A stretch of 64,000 nucleotides of DNA from Burkholderiales bacterium RIFCSPHIGHO2_12_FULL_69_20 (GCA_001770815.1 MESD01000043.1:1-64000), one strand, 5' to 3'; positions 34,460 through 43,743 are shown, counted from the stretch's first letter. Notes: generated from the sequence alone by a model not told the origin. Program-made: numbers and translations.

Positions 34460-35794
34460 TTGACCGGCGTCGGGGCTCACGGCCCGCGCCGTGTCGCCGT
34501 GGTGGGCTCGGGCATCTCGGGCCTGTCGGCCGCCTGGTCGCTGGCAGATGCCGCCCAGGTCACGCTGTTCGAGGCCGACAGCCACTTCGGTGGCCATGCG
34601 CACACGGTCGACGTCACGCTCGATGGTTTGACGCATGGCGTGGACACCGGCTTCCTGGTGTTCAACCACGCCACCTACCCGAGGCTGGTGCAGTTGTTCG
34701 ATGAACTGCAGGTGCCGACTGCCGAATCCGAGATGTCGTTCTCGGTGCAGGTGCCCGACATCGGGCTGGAGTGGAGCGGCTGCAACCTCGACACCGTGTT
34801 CGCCCAGCGCCGCAACCTGCTGAGCCCGCGCTTTCTGGGCATGCTGCGCGACCTGATGCGCTTCAACCGCATCACCACCACGATCGCCGAGCGCAACGAA
34901 GAGGTCTCGCTGCAGCAGCCGATCGGCGATTTCCTGGTCGAGCGCGGCTTCTCGAACGCCTTCCGCGACTGGTACCTGCTGCCGATGCTGGGCTGCATCT
35001 GGAGCTGCCCCACCGATCAGATGCTGCGCTTTCCGGTGGCCACGATGATCCGCTTCTGTCACAACCACGGGCTGATCCGCGTCACCGACCGGCCGCAGTG
35101 GCACACGGTGCGCGGCGGCTCGCGCGAGTACGTGCGGCGCATGCTGGCCCGCATCCCCGATGCGCGGCTGAACACGCCGGTGCGCGCGCTGCGCCGCGTG
35201 CCGCCAGCCACCGCCGGCGCGGGCGTGTGGATCGACACCGACACCGGCAGCGAGCGCTTCGACGAGGTGATCCTGGCCGGCCACAGCGACCAGAGCCTGG
35301 CGCTGCTGGGCGCGCAGGCCAGCACCGACGAGCGCGCCGTGCTGGGCGCCATCGGCTACCACCGCAACCGCGCGGTGCTGCACACCGATGCCGGCCTGCT
35401 GCCGCAACGCCGCAAGGCCTGGGCCGCGTGGAACTACGTGCGCGCCCCGGCACAGGCGCAGGAGCAGTCCGCCGTCTGCCTGCACTACCTGATCAACCGC
35501 CTGCAGCCGCTGCCGTGGACGCAGCCGGTGGTGGTCTCGCTCAATCCCACCCGCGAGCCGGCCGCCGGCACGGTGCTGGGTGAGTTCGACTACGCGCATC
35601 CGGTGTTTGACGCCGCGGCCATCGCCGCGCAGGCGCGGGTGCCGCAGATCCAGGGGCAGTCGCATGTCTGGTTTGCCGGCGCCTGGACACGCTACGGCTT
35701 CCATGAGGATGGCCTGATGTCGGGGCTGGAGGTGGCCGAGGCCTTGCGCGCGCGCTGGGCGGACGCGTCGGCCGTGCTGCGAGTGGCGGCCTGA
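34460..35794 (+). CDS. FAD-dependent amine oxidase-like oxidoreductase
   Basis: A 444-residue flavoprotein. The dinucleotide motif VAVVGSGISGLSAAWSL is at residues 12-28, and the amine oxidase follow-on FEADSHFGGHAHTVDV binds the FAD. The C-terminal VWFAGAWTRYGFHEDGLMSG closes the FAD site. Related proteins occur with DUF1365 and cyclopropane-synthase-like genes; by analogy it may oxidise or desaturate a membrane fatty acyl chain. The start is a TTG with GGAG eight bases upstream. It heads an eight-gene operon and overlaps the next gene by one base. Confidence 0.88.
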   Translation: MTGVGAHGPRRVAVVGSGISGLSAAWSLADAAQVTLFEADSHFGGHAHTVDVTLDGLTHGVDTGFLVFNHATYPRLVQLFDELQVPTAESEMSFSVQVPDIGLEWSGCNLDTVFAQRRNLLSPRFLGMLRDLMRFNRITTTIAERNEEVSLQQPIGDFLVERGFSNAFRDWYLLPMLGCIWSCPTDQMLRFPVATMIRFCHNHGLIRVTDRPQWHTVRGGSREYVRRMLARIPDARLNTPVRALRRVPPATAGAGVWIDTDTGSERFDEVILAGHSDQSLALLGAQASTDERAVLGAIGYHRNRAVLHTDAGLLPQRRKAWAAWNYVRAPAQAQEQSAVCLHYLINRLQPLPWTQPVVVSLNPTREPAAGTVLGEFDYAHPVFDAAAIAAQARVPQIQGQSHVWFAGAWTRYGFHEDGLMSGLEVAEALRARWADASAVLRVAA

Positions 35795-36603
35795 TGAACC
35801 CGTCGGCCGCCACGCCCACCGGCTCGGTGCCGGCCCGGCCGCAGTTGGGCATCGGCCGGGTGCGCCACGAGCGGCTGCGGCCCACGCACCACGCCTTCGA
35901 CTACCCGACCTGGTTCCTGCTGCTGCCGCTGCGCGCGTTGCGTTCGCAGCCCGAACCCACGCTGCGGCGCAACCGCCGCGGCTGGGTCAGCTTCCACGAT
36001 GCCGACCACGGCGACGGCCGCGCCGACTGCCTGGCCTGGGTCGACGAGCTGCTGCGCAGCGAAGGCATCACCGACGCGCAGGGCGAGGTGTGGCTGCACA
36101 CCTACCCGCGCATGCTGGGCGTGGCCTTCAAGCCGGTCAGCTTCTGGTATTGCCACCGCAGCGACGGCGCGCTGGCGGCCATCGTCGCCGAGGTCAACAA
36201 CACCTTCGGCGGCCGCCACTGTTATCTGCTGGCCGGCCCCGATCTGGCCTGGGGCCGCGAGTTGGTGGCCCGCAAGCAGTTCCATGTCTCGCCGTTTTGC
36301 CTGGTGGAGGGCGGCTACCGCTTCCGCTTCCTGCGCACCGGCGATGCCGGCAGCGATGGCAGCGGCCGCACCGTCGCCCGCATCGATCACGACGACGCCG
36401 AGGGCCCGCTGCTGCTGACCAGCGTCAGCGGCGATCTGGCCCCGCTCACCGCCGCCCGCTTGCGCCACGCGTTGTGGCGCATGCCGCTGATGACGCTGGG
36501 CGTGATCGCGCGCATCCACTGGCAGGCGCTGCGCCTGCTGATCAAGCGCGTGCCGTTCTTCGGCAAAGGCCCGGCGGCCACGCCGTCGGCCCACGCACCT
36601 TGA
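35794..36603 (+). CDS. DUF1365 family protein
   Basis: A 269-residue protein that keeps the DUF1365 landmarks: an N-terminal RVRHERLRPTHHAFDYPTWF, the middle YPRMLGVAFKPVSFWYCHR, and EVNNTFGGRHCYLL with KQFHVSPF. The function is not established; the family nearly always sits between an amine oxidase-like gene and a cyclopropane-synthase-like gene, exactly as here. Conserved histidines and the HVSPF motif suggest a lipid-linked or metal-assisted role, which is inferred. Confidence 0.88.
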   Translation: MNPSAATPTGSVPARPQLGIGRVRHERLRPTHHAFDYPTWFLLLPLRALRSQPEPTLRRNRRGWVSFHDADHGDGRADCLAWVDELLRSEGITDAQGEVWLHTYPRMLGVAFKPVSFWYCHRSDGALAAIVAEVNNTFGGRHCYLLAGPDLAWGRELVARKQFHVSPFCLVEGGYRFRFLRTGDAGSDGSGRTVARIDHDDAEGPLLLTSVSGDLAPLTAARLRHALWRMPLMTLGVIARIHWQALRLLIKRVPFFGKGPAATPSAHAP

Positions 36604-36674
36604 CGTTTCCCGCATCCCGCTTCACGCATCTCCCCATCACGTTCCCACCTTCACCGGCCCCAGGCACCCCCCCG

Positions 36675-37910
36675 ATGCGCTCAGCCACCACCGCCACCCG
36701 CTCCCTGTCGCTGCCGCCGTCAGCGCCGCCAGCCGCACGCGCCCTGTTCGCCCTGCTGCGCAGCCTGCAGGTGGGCACGCTCGACGTGCAACTGCCCGAT
36801 GGCAGCCAGGCCCGTTTTGGCAACGGCGCGGCCGGCGAGCCGCATGCCGCCGTGCGACTGCACAACTGGCAGTTGTGCAATGCGGTGCTGCGCTCGGGGG
36901 ACATCGGCTTTGCCGAATCCTTCATCGCCGGCGACTGGGCCGCCAACGACCTGGTGGCGCTGCTGCAGCTGATCATTGCCAACCGCGCATCGATGGAGCG
37001 CGTGGTCTACGGCACCTGGTGGGGCAACCTGCTGCACCGCATGCGCCACCTGTTCAATCGCAACTCGCGCGCCGGCAGCAAGCGCAACATCCACGCGCAC
37101 TACGACCTGGGCAATCCGTTCTACCGGCTGTGGCTGGACGAGACCATGACCTATTCCAGCGCCTGGTTCAACGGCGACACCCGTCAAGACACCGCCAGCG
37201 CGCAGCAGGCCAAGATGCGGCGCGCGTTGACCGAGTGTCAGGTGGGCGCCGGCAGCCAGGTGCTGGAGATCGGCTGCGGCTGGGGCGGCCTGGCCGAATG
37301 CGCGGCGCGCGACTTCGGCGCCCACGTCACCGGCGTGACGCTGTCGGCTGAGCAGCTGGTTTTCGGGCAGCAGCGGCTGGCCAACGCCGGCCTGGCCGAT
37401 CGCGCCACGCTGCGCTTCCAGGATTACCGCGACATCGCCGACGGCCCGTTCGACGCCATCGTGTCGATCGAGATGTTCGAGGCGGTGGGCCGCGAGTACT
37501 GGGCCAGCTACTTCAAGACGGTGCACGACCAGCTCAAGCCGGGCGGGCGCGCCTGCATCCAGTCGATCACCATCGCGGACGCGCTGTTCGAGCGTTATGT
37601 GGCCGGCACCGATTTCATCCAGCAGTACATCTTTCCCGGTGGCCTGCTGCCCTGCCCCAGCGCCTTCCGCGCCGAGGCCGCCAAGGCCGGCCTGCAGGTG
37701 GAACGTGAGCTGGCCTTCGGCCCCGACTACGCCGAGACCCTGCGCCGCTGGCGGCAGGACTTTCTGCACCAGGACACGCAGGTGCGCGGGCTGGGCTTCG
37801 ACACCCGCTTCATGCGCACCTGGGAGTTCTATCTGGCGTACTGCGAGGCGGCCTTTGCCAGCGGCGCCACTGACGTGATGCAGTTCACCCTGCGCCGGCC
37901 GGCGGCTTGA
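36675..37910 (+). CDS. Cyclopropane-fatty-acyl-phospholipid synthase family methylase
   Basis: A 411-residue SAM-dependent enzyme. The N-terminal domain is of the CFA synthase type (IGFAESFIAGDW). The SAM site VLEIGCGWGGLAECAA is near residue 196, preceded by NIHAHYDLGNPFYRLWLDETMTYSSA (quoted in part as the substrate-entry region), and QYIFPGGLLP is the family signature. It either makes cyclopropane rings or methylates the double bond of a phospholipid acyl chain, as UfaM does in furan fatty acid synthesis. It begins 71 bases after DUF1365. Confidence 0.9.
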   Translation: MRSATTATRSLSLPPSAPPAARALFALLRSLQVGTLDVQLPDGSQARFGNGAAGEPHAAVRLHNWQLCNAVLRSGDIGFAESFIAGDWAANDLVALLQLIIANRASMERVVYGTWWGNLLHRMRHLFNRNSRAGSKRNIHAHYDLGNPFYRLWLDETMTYSSAWFNGDTRQDTASAQQAKMRRALTECQVGAGSQVLEIGCGWGGLAECAARDFGAHVTGVTLSAEQLVFGQQRLANAGLADRATLRFQDYRDIADGPFDAIVSIEMFEAVGREYWASYFKTVHDQLKPGGRACIQSITIADALFERYVAGTDFIQQYIFPGGLLPCPSAFRAEAAKAGLQVERELAFGPDYAETLRRWRQDFLHQDTQVRGLGFDTRFMRTWEFYLAYCEAAFASGATDVMQFTLRRPAA

Positions 37911-37921
37911 CGCGTACTCCG

Positions 37922-38491
37922 ATGAAGCCCTCCCGCCGTCACTGCCTGAGCACGCTGGCCGGCGCGCTGCTGATCGGCGGCGTGACGTCGGCGCGCGCCC
38001 AGGGCAGCGCCCAGGCCGCCGCCTTGCCGCCCGAACTGGCCAGCGAGCTGCCCGGCGCGCGCTGGCGCGGCACCGGCGTGATGCGCTTCTTCGGCCTGCA
38101 CATCTACGACGCGCGGCTGTGGAGCGCGGCCCCGGTGGCCGGTGATGGCGCCGACCAGCCACTGGCGCTGGAGCTGATCTACGCCCGCGCGCTGGTGGGC
38201 GAGCAGATCGCCAGCCGTTCGCTCCAGGAGATGGCGCGCATCGGTGCGATCAGCGATGAGCAGTCGGCGCGCTGGCTGCAGGCGATGACCCGGCTGTTTC
38301 CCGATGTGCGCGGCGGCGACCGGCTCACCGGCGTGCAGCGCCCGGGCCGGGCGGCGCGCTTCTTCCTCAACGGCGTGCTGCGCGGCGAGGTGCCCGACGC
38401 CGATTTCACGCGGCTGTTCTTCGGCATCTGGCTCTCGCCACGCACGTCCGAACCGCGGCTGCGCGCGCAGCTGCTGGGCGGCGCACCGTGA
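37922..38491 (+). CDS. Chalcone isomerase-like periplasmic protein
   Basis: A 189-residue protein with a twin-arginine-like signal (SRRHCLSTLAGALL) ending near ARAQ. The rest matches the chalcone isomerase-like fold (WRGTGVMRFFGLHIYDARLW, then FFGIWLSPRTSEPRLRAQLL). Bacterial members do not act on flavonoids; related folds bind fatty acids, which fits the lipid operon. A TTG at 37907 overlapping the previous stop is an alternative start. It overlaps the MFS gene by 4 bases. Confidence 0.85.
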   Translation: MKPSRRHCLSTLAGALLIGGVTSARAQGSAQAAALPPELASELPGARWRGTGVMRFFGLHIYDARLWSAAPVAGDGADQPLALELIYARALVGEQIASRSLQEMARIGAISDEQSARWLQAMTRLFPDVRGGDRLTGVQRPGRAARFFLNGVLRGEVPDADFTRLFFGIWLSPRTSEPRLRAQLLGGAP

Positions 38492-39798
38492 GCGGCGGCA
38501 CGCTGGCGCCGCGCGCCAGCGCCTCGTCCGGCCCGGCGGCCTTCAGCCTGCTCGACGGCCTGCGCTACGGCGCACTGGGCGCACCGCTGGCCTTTGCCGC
38601 GCTGCCGCTGTACGTGTTGCTGCCGAACCATTACGCCGCGCAGCTGGGCGTGCCGCTGGCCAGCCTGGGCGCGGTGCTGCTGGGCGCGCGTGCGCTCGAC
38701 GCCGTGGTCGATCCGTGGCTGGGCCGGGTGATCGACCGCGGCCTGGCGCGCCCGCGCGCACAGGTGATGGCCGCGGCCGGCGCCGCGGCGCTGCTGATGG
38801 CGCTGGGCTTTGCCGCGCTGTTCTTTCCGCCGGTGCGCGGCAGCAACGCCTTGCTCGCCTGGTGCGCCGCGGCGCTGCTGGTCACCTCGCTGGGCTACAG
38901 CGCGCTGGGCGTGCTGCACCAGGCCTGGGGCGCCCGGCTGGGCGGGGGCGATGCGGCGCAGGCGCGCATCGCCGGCTGGCGCGAGGGCCTGTCGCTGGCC
39001 GGTGTGCTGGCCGCCAGCGTGCTGCCGGCGCTGGCGGGCATCCCGGTGATGGTGGCGGTGTGCATCGGCGGCCTGGCGCTGGCCATGGTGGCGCTGGGCG
39101 GCGCGCCGTTCCGGGCCGCGCCGCCGCACCTGCTGCGGCCGGGGCAGCCTGCCGAGCCGCGCGCCTGGGCGCTGCCGTGGCGGGTGCCGGCCTTCCGCCG
39201 GCTGATGGCAGTGTTCGTGCTCAACGGCGTGGCCAGTGCGGTGCCGGCCACCCTGGTGATCTTCTTCATCCGCGACCGGCTGCAGGCGCCGGCCTGGGAG
39301 CCGCTGTTCCTCGGCAGCTACTTTGCCGCCGCCGCGCTGTCGATGCCGCTGTGGGTGCGGGCGGTGGCGCGTTTCGGGCTGGTGCCCTGCTGGCTGACGG
39401 GCATGGGCCTGGCGATCGCCGCCTTCGTCTGGGCCACCCGGCTGGGCGCTGGTGACGGCGCCGCCTTCGTCGCCATCTGCGTGGGCTCGGGCATCGCGCT
39501 GGGCGCCGATCTGGCCATCCCCAGCGCACTGCTCACCGGGGTGATCCAGCGCGCCGGCCACGCCTTGGGCCACGAGGGCCACTACTTCGGCTGGTGGACC
39601 TGCGCCAACAAGCTCAATCTGGCCTTGGCCGCCGGCCTGGCACTGCCGGCGCTGCAGGCGCTGGGCTATGCGCCCGGCTCGCGCGACGCGGCGGCGCTGA
39701 CCTCGCTGGCACTCGTCTACGCCGCCATCCCCTGTTTGCTGAAAGCCGGCGCCGCCGCGCTGCTCTGGCACCACCGACATCACCTGGATCGCCCATGA
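38488..39798 (+). CDS. MFS (GPH-type) transporter
   Basis: A 436-residue transporter with about twelve membrane segments. DAVVDPWLGRVIDRG between segments 2 and 3 is the glycoside-pentoside-hexuronide symporter type of MFS motif. The start is a GTG overlapping the previous stop, and the end overlaps the DUF3833 gene (ATGA). Inside a lipid-modification operon it may move a lipid precursor or fragment; no substrate can be assigned. Confidence 0.88.
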   Translation: MSGGTLAPRASASSGPAAFSLLDGLRYGALGAPLAFAALPLYVLLPNHYAAQLGVPLASLGAVLLGARALDAVVDPWLGRVIDRGLARPRAQVMAAAGAAALLMALGFAALFFPPVRGSNALLAWCAAALLVTSLGYSALGVLHQAWGARLGGGDAAQARIAGWREGLSLAGVLAASVLPALAGIPVMVAVCIGGLALAMVALGGAPFRAAPPHLLRPGQPAEPRAWALPWRVPAFRRLMAVFVLNGVASAVPATLVIFFIRDRLQAPAWEPLFLGSYFAAAALSMPLWVRAVARFGLVPCWLTGMGLAIAAFVWATRLGAGDGAAFVAICVGSGIALGADLAIPSALLTGVIQRAGHALGHEGHYFGWWTCANKLNLALAAGLALPALQALGYAPGSRDAAALTSLALVYAAIPCLLKAGAAALLWHHRHHLDRP

Positions 39799-40367
39799 CC
39801 CACTGCACCTCGTCGCCCCTTCGCCGCTGGACCGCCGGTGCCCTGCTGGTGCTCGCCGGCCTCTCGCCCTGGGCCCTGACCGGCTGCGCCAGCACCACGC
39901 CCGCCGACTACGCCAGCCAGTCGCCCAAGCTCGACCTCAAGCAGTACCTCAACGGCAAGCTGCTGGCGCACGGCATCGTCACCGACCGCGGCGGCAAGGT
40001 GCTGCAGCGCTTCACCGTGAAGATGACCGGCACCTGGGTGGGCGACACCGGCACGCTGGACGAGCGTTTCACCTACTCCGACGGCCGCCAGGAGACCCGC
40101 GTCTGGACGCTGCAGCGCGGCGCCGACGGCCACTACACCGGCCGCGCCGCCGACGTGTTGGGCGAGGCCGTGGGCCAGGCCGGCGGCAACGCGTTCAACT
40201 GGCGCTACACCCTGCTGCTGCCGGTCGACGGTCGTACCTGGGAGGTGCAGTTCGACGACTGGATGTTCCTGGTCGACGAGCAGGTGATGCTGAACCGGGC
40301 GGTGATGAGCAAGTTCGGCATCCGGCTCGGCGAGGTGCTGCTGTCCTTCCAGCGCCTGCCTGGCTGA
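39795..40367 (+). CDS. DUF3833 lipoprotein
   Basis: A 190-residue protein of the DUF3833 family with a lipoprotein signal whose lipobox LTGC places the lipidated cysteine near residue 31. The body is beta-rich (LDLKQYLNGKLLAHGIVTDRG, then DDWMFLVDEQVMLNRAVMSKFG). The family has no known biochemical role and recurs beside SDR and cyclopropane-synthase-like genes. It is coupled to the MFS gene by a 4-base overlap. Confidence 0.87.
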   Translation: MTHCTSSPLRRWTAGALLVLAGLSPWALTGCASTTPADYASQSPKLDLKQYLNGKLLAHGIVTDRGGKVLQRFTVKMTGTWVGDTGTLDERFTYSDGRQETRVWTLQRGADGHYTGRAADVLGEAVGQAGGNAFNWRYTLLLPVDGRTWEVQFDDWMFLVDEQVMLNRAVMSKFGIRLGEVLLSFQRLPG

Positions 40368-40386
40368 ACTGCCCCGAAAGCCCACG

Positions 40387-41172
40387 ATGGCCCTGAACCC
40401 CCGCATCACCGACTGGCGCGGCCAGCATGTCTGGCTGGTCGGTGCATCCACCGGCATCGGCCGCGCCACCGCGGCGCGGCTGCACCAGCTGGGCGCGTTG
40501 GTCACGGTGTCGGCGCGCGGTGCCGAGGCGTTGCACGCCTTCGTTGCCGAGCACCCCGGCGCCCAGGCGCTGCCGCTGGACGCCACCGACGTGCAAAGCC
40601 TGCACGAGGCCACCCGCCAGCTGCTGGCGTTGCACGGCCGCATCGACCTGGTGCTGTACTGCGCCGGCCATTACCGCGCCATGCAGGCCACCAGCTTCGA
40701 CCTGGCCGACGCGCTGCGCCACCAGCAGATCAACTACGTGGGCGCGCTCAACCTGCTGGATGCGGTGCTGCCCACGCTGCTGCGCCAGGCGGCTGCCGGA
40801 ACGCCGGCGCACCTGAGCCTGGTGTCCAGCGTGGCCGGCTACCGCGGCCTGCCCAATGCGCTGGCCTACGGCCCCACCAAGGCCGCGCTGATCAACCTGG
40901 CCGAGGTGCTGTACCTCGACCTGCATGCCCGCGGCGTGGGCGTGTCGCTGATCAACCCGGGCTTCGTCGAGACGCCGCTGACGGCGCAGAACCGCTTTCA
41001 CATGCCGGCCCTGATGAGCCCCGAGGCGGCGGCGCTGGCGATCGTGGGCGGCTGGGGGAAGGGCGAGTTCGAGATCCACTTCCCCAAGCGCTTCACGCGC
41101 ATGCTGAAGGCGCTGCGGCCCTTGCCCGACAGCTTGTACTTCGGCGCCGTGCGCCGCGCCGTCCGTGTCTGA
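40387..41172 (+). CDS. Short-chain dehydrogenase/reductase
   Basis: A 261-residue SDR. The cofactor motif VGASTGIGRATAARL is near residue 18, the catalytic serine lies in SLVSSVAGYRG and the catalytic pair in YGPTKAAL (Y and K). The cofactor is probably NADP(H), judged weakly from the residues after the glycine motif. A C-terminal RFTRMLKALRPLPDSLYF may be a membrane-contact region. It overlaps the NTF2-like gene by 8 bases. Confidence 0.9.
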   Translation: MALNPRITDWRGQHVWLVGASTGIGRATAARLHQLGALVTVSARGAEALHAFVAEHPGAQALPLDATDVQSLHEATRQLLALHGRIDLVLYCAGHYRAMQATSFDLADALRHQQINYVGALNLLDAVLPTLLRQAAAGTPAHLSLVSSVAGYRGLPNALAYGPTKAALINLAEVLYLDLHARGVGVSLINPGFVETPLTAQNRFHMPALMSPEAAALAIVGGWGKGEFEIHFPKRFTRMLKALRPLPDSLYFGAVRRAVRV

Positions 41173-41617
41173 GGCCACCGCCTCGCGCCACCCCGACCCG
41201 CGCGTGCAGCGCGTGGTGGCGCTGTACGAGACCCTGGTGCCCGCCGACCTGCCGGCGCTGCGCGGCGTTTATGCCGACAGCGCACGCTTCAAGGACCCGT
41301 TCAACCAGGTGCAGGGCGTGGCCGCCATCGCCCGCATCTTCGGCCACATGTTCAAGCAGCTCGACGCGCCACGCTTCGAGGTGCTGGCCATCGTGGCCAG
41401 CGGCGACGACTGCTTCCTGACCTGGGACTTCCGTTTCCGCGCCCGCGGCGCCGGCGCGGCGGTTATGGGCATCCACGGCGCCAGCCACCTGCGTTTCGAC
41501 AGCGACGGCCGGGTGGCGATGCACCGCGATTATTGGGACGCCGCCGAGGAGCTGTACGAAAAGCTGCCCGTGCTGGGCGTGCTGATGCGCTGGTTGAAGC
41601 GGCGGGCCGGCAGCTGA
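41165..41617 (+). CDS. NTF2/SnoaL-like protein
   Basis: A 150-residue protein with the cone-shaped NTF2/SnoaL fold pattern (VVALYETLVPADLPALRGVYADSARFKDPFN at the start, of which the FKDPFN block is diagnostic; MHRDYWDAAEELYEKLPVLG near the end). The start is GTG inside the SDR gene. Proteins of this type bind or isomerise small hydrophobic molecules. It closes the eight-gene operon and converges on the TonB-C-like gene. Confidence 0.85.
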   Translation: MSEATASRHPDPRVQRVVALYETLVPADLPALRGVYADSARFKDPFNQVQGVAAIARIFGHMFKQLDAPRFEVLAIVASGDDCFLTWDFRFRARGAGAAVMGIHGASHLRFDSDGRVAMHRDYWDAAEELYEKLPVLGVLMRWLKRRAGS

Positions 41618-41654
41618 TCGCGCCTGCTGGCGTCGCGCTGCGTGCGGCCAGGCG

Positions 41655-42122
41655 TCAGTTCTGGCCTTCGGTCAGCGTGTCGAGCTGGAACTTGCCGCTC
41701 TTGTGCACCAGCCAGATGTCGGTGTAGACGGCCTTGCCCATCTTGGCGGGCGCCGGAAACGGCGCGGCCTTGCGGATCATGGCCACCACCCACGGCCCCA
41801 CCTCGGGCGCGGCGGGAGGACGCCGCACGCGCACATCGATGATCTTGCCTTCGACGTCGATCTCGGTGTCGACGATCATCACGCCGTACAGCAGCGGCGG
41901 CATGCGGCCCTTGTAGATGCGCATCGGGTAGGCCGCGTACACATGCTTGGCCGCATCTTGGCGGTACTCCGCATCGGTGGCGGCCTCGCTGGCTTGCGAC
42001 GCAGCCGGCAGCGGTGACGGCACCATCGCGAACTGCGCAGCGGCCGGCACGGCAACCACAGCAGCCGCAGCCGCCAGCATGAGGGGAACAAACAGGCGGG
42101 ACAAGCGCGGTGCAAAGGGCAT
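41655..42122 (-). CDS. Periplasmic protein with TonB-C-like domain
   Basis: A 155-residue secreted protein with a signal peptide ending AVPAAAQ. The C-terminal half (YGVMIVDTEIDVEGKIIDVRV, then VGPWVVAMIRKAAPFPAPAKM) resembles a TonB C-terminal fold but without a membrane anchor or proline-rich arm. It is therefore not a working TonB. Function unknown; similar small proteins are common in Burkholderiales. Confidence 0.78.
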   Translation of the reverse strand: MPFAPRLSRLFVPLMLAAAAAVVAVPAAAQFAMVPSPLPAASQASEAATDAEYRQDAAKHVYAAYPMRIYKGRMPPLLYGVMIVDTEIDVEGKIIDVRVRRPPAAPEVGPWVVAMIRKAAPFPAPAKMGKAVYTDIWLVHKSGKFQLDTLTEGQN

Positions 42123-42218
42123 GGCAGCTCAGTGTAGGCGGGCCCACGGCGGCGGCGCCGTGACGGCTGGCACGCTAGCACAGCCGTGCGCCTTGTTACA
42201 TCGTCAGATCGTGCCCGC

Positions 42219-43181
42219 CTACCGCAACCAGCCCTTGCGGCGGAAGTAGATGAACGGCGCCGCCACCGACGAGATCATCAAGCCCAGCGCCATCGGATAA
42301 CCCCAGGTCTGGTTGAGCTCGGGCATGTACTTGAAGTTCATGCCGTAGATGCTGGCAATCAGCGTGGGCGGCAGCAGCGCCACGCTGGCCACCGAGAAGA
42401 TCTTGATGATCTTGTTCTGGTTGATGTTGATGAAGCCCACCGTGGCGTCCATCAGGAAGTTGATCTTGTCGAACAGGAAGGCGGTGTGGCTGTCGAGGGA
42501 ATCGATGTCGCGCATGATCTGCCGCGCCTCCTCGAACTGCTCGGCATTGAGCAGCCGGCTGCGCATCATGAAGCTCACCGCACGCCGCGTGTCCATCACG
42601 TTGCGGCGGATGCGGCCGTTCAGGTCTTCTTCCTTGGCGATGGCCGACAGCGCCTCGCCGGCGGCGCGGTCGTCCACGTCCTGCTTGAGCACGCGCGCAC
42701 TGACCTTCTCCAGGCTGTCGTAGATGCCTTCCAGCGCATCGGCCGAGTATTCGGCGTCGGCGTCGTAGAGCTTGAGCAGCACGTCCTTGGCATCGCCGAT
42801 CAGCGCCGGGATGCGGCGTGCGCGCAGGCGCAGCAGACGGAACACCGGCAGGTCTTCGCCATGCACCGAGAACAGCACGCCGTCCTTCAGGATGAAGGCC
42901 ACCCGCACGTTGCGCGGCGTGACGTCGTCGTCGATCAGGAAGTCGGAGCGGATGTGCAGCTCGCCGTTGTCCTCTTCGTAGAAGCGGGCGGACTCCTCAA
43001 GGTCGTCATCGACGATGTTGTCGGGAATCGTCAGGCCGAAGCGGGCGGTGATCCAGCCCTTTTCCATCGCCGAGGGCGACTCGAGGTCGACCCACACCGG
43101 CAAGGCCTGCGCCAGGAGGTCGGGGCTCTCGATTTCCTGCTGCACCAGCCTGCCTTGGGCCAGCGTGAACACATTGAGCAT
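42219..43181 (-). CDS. corA: CorA magnesium/cobalt channel
   Basis: A 320-residue CorA-family divalent cation channel. A large cytoplasmic N-terminal funnel is followed by two C-terminal membrane helices, and the selectivity motif GMN occurs in SIYGMNFKYMPEL between them. The cytoplasmic end is basic (FRRKGWLR). It stands alone, with a 190-base gap upstream that has no other gene. Confidence 0.93.
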   Translation of the reverse strand: MLNVFTLAQGRLVQQEIESPDLLAQALPVWVDLESPSAMEKGWITARFGLTIPDNIVDDDLEESARFYEEDNGELHIRSDFLIDDDVTPRNVRVAFILKDGVLFSVHGEDLPVFRLLRLRARRIPALIGDAKDVLLKLYDADAEYSADALEGIYDSLEKVSARVLKQDVDDRAAGEALSAIAKEEDLNGRIRRNVMDTRRAVSFMMRSRLLNAEQFEEARQIMRDIDSLDSHTAFLFDKINFLMDATVGFININQNKIIKIFSVASVALLPPTLIASIYGMNFKYMPELNQTWGYPMALGLMISSVAAPFIYFRRKGWLR

Positions 43182-43371
43182 GCAGCTCTCCGGCGCGGAG
43201 CGACGGCCCGGGGCGGCCGTCGATGGAGGTCTTGGGAGGGAAGATTGCCGTGGACCGCCTCACCCCAAGCCTGGCCTGGCGTGGACGGTCACCGAGGGTG
43301 ACGCTGATCCAACTGGATGCTCCGAAGTGAACAGCCCATAATTATGGCACCCGCACCGCGGGTGTCGGGCG

Positions 43372-43743
43372 TCAGGCCGGTGGCAACAACCGATCGATCG
43401 TCTCGATCAACTGCAGTGGGCTGAACGGCTTGATCAGGGTCGCGTCGGGCCCGGCCTGCCGGCCGGCGTCGCGGTCCTGCGGCTGACTGAGGGCCGTCAG
43501 CAGCAGCACCCGCGTCGATGCCAACGCAGGTTGAGCGCGGACCCGGGCGCAAACCTGCAGGCCATCCAGTTCGCCCGGCATCATCACGTCCAGCAGGATC
43601 AGGTCGGGCGCCAGTTCGATCGCCAGGCGCAAACCTTCCGCGCCATTGGCGGCCTCGTGGACCTCATAAGGCTCGAACTCGAGCGTCATGCGGATCAGCT
43701 TGCGGATATCGGCCTGATCCTCAACGATCAGCACGGTTTTCAT
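43372..43743 (-). CDS. Single-domain response regulator
   Basis: A 123-residue receiver domain with no output domain. The acidic pair ED at 8-9, the phosphoacceptor D52 in LLDVMMPG, T86-like LLLTAL and the lysine in LIKPF are all present. ATG 43743 gives the standard start; an upstream reading adds only seven residues. It lies 91 bases downstream of another receiver gene on the same strand, and the two may form a phosphorelay with a kinase outside the window. Confidence 0.88.
   Translation of the reverse strand: MKTVLIVEDQADIRKLIRMTLEFEPYEVHEAANGAEGLRLAIELAPDLILLDVMMPGELDGLQVCARVRAQPALASTRVLLLTALSQPQDRDAGRQAGPDATLIKPFSPLQLIETIDRLLPPA

Noticed and set aside
34119-34463. Possible small gene (114 codons) before the lipid operon
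   Set aside because: No ribosome site, low-complexity S/P-rich translation, and it ends in the operon's start region; treated as non-coding.
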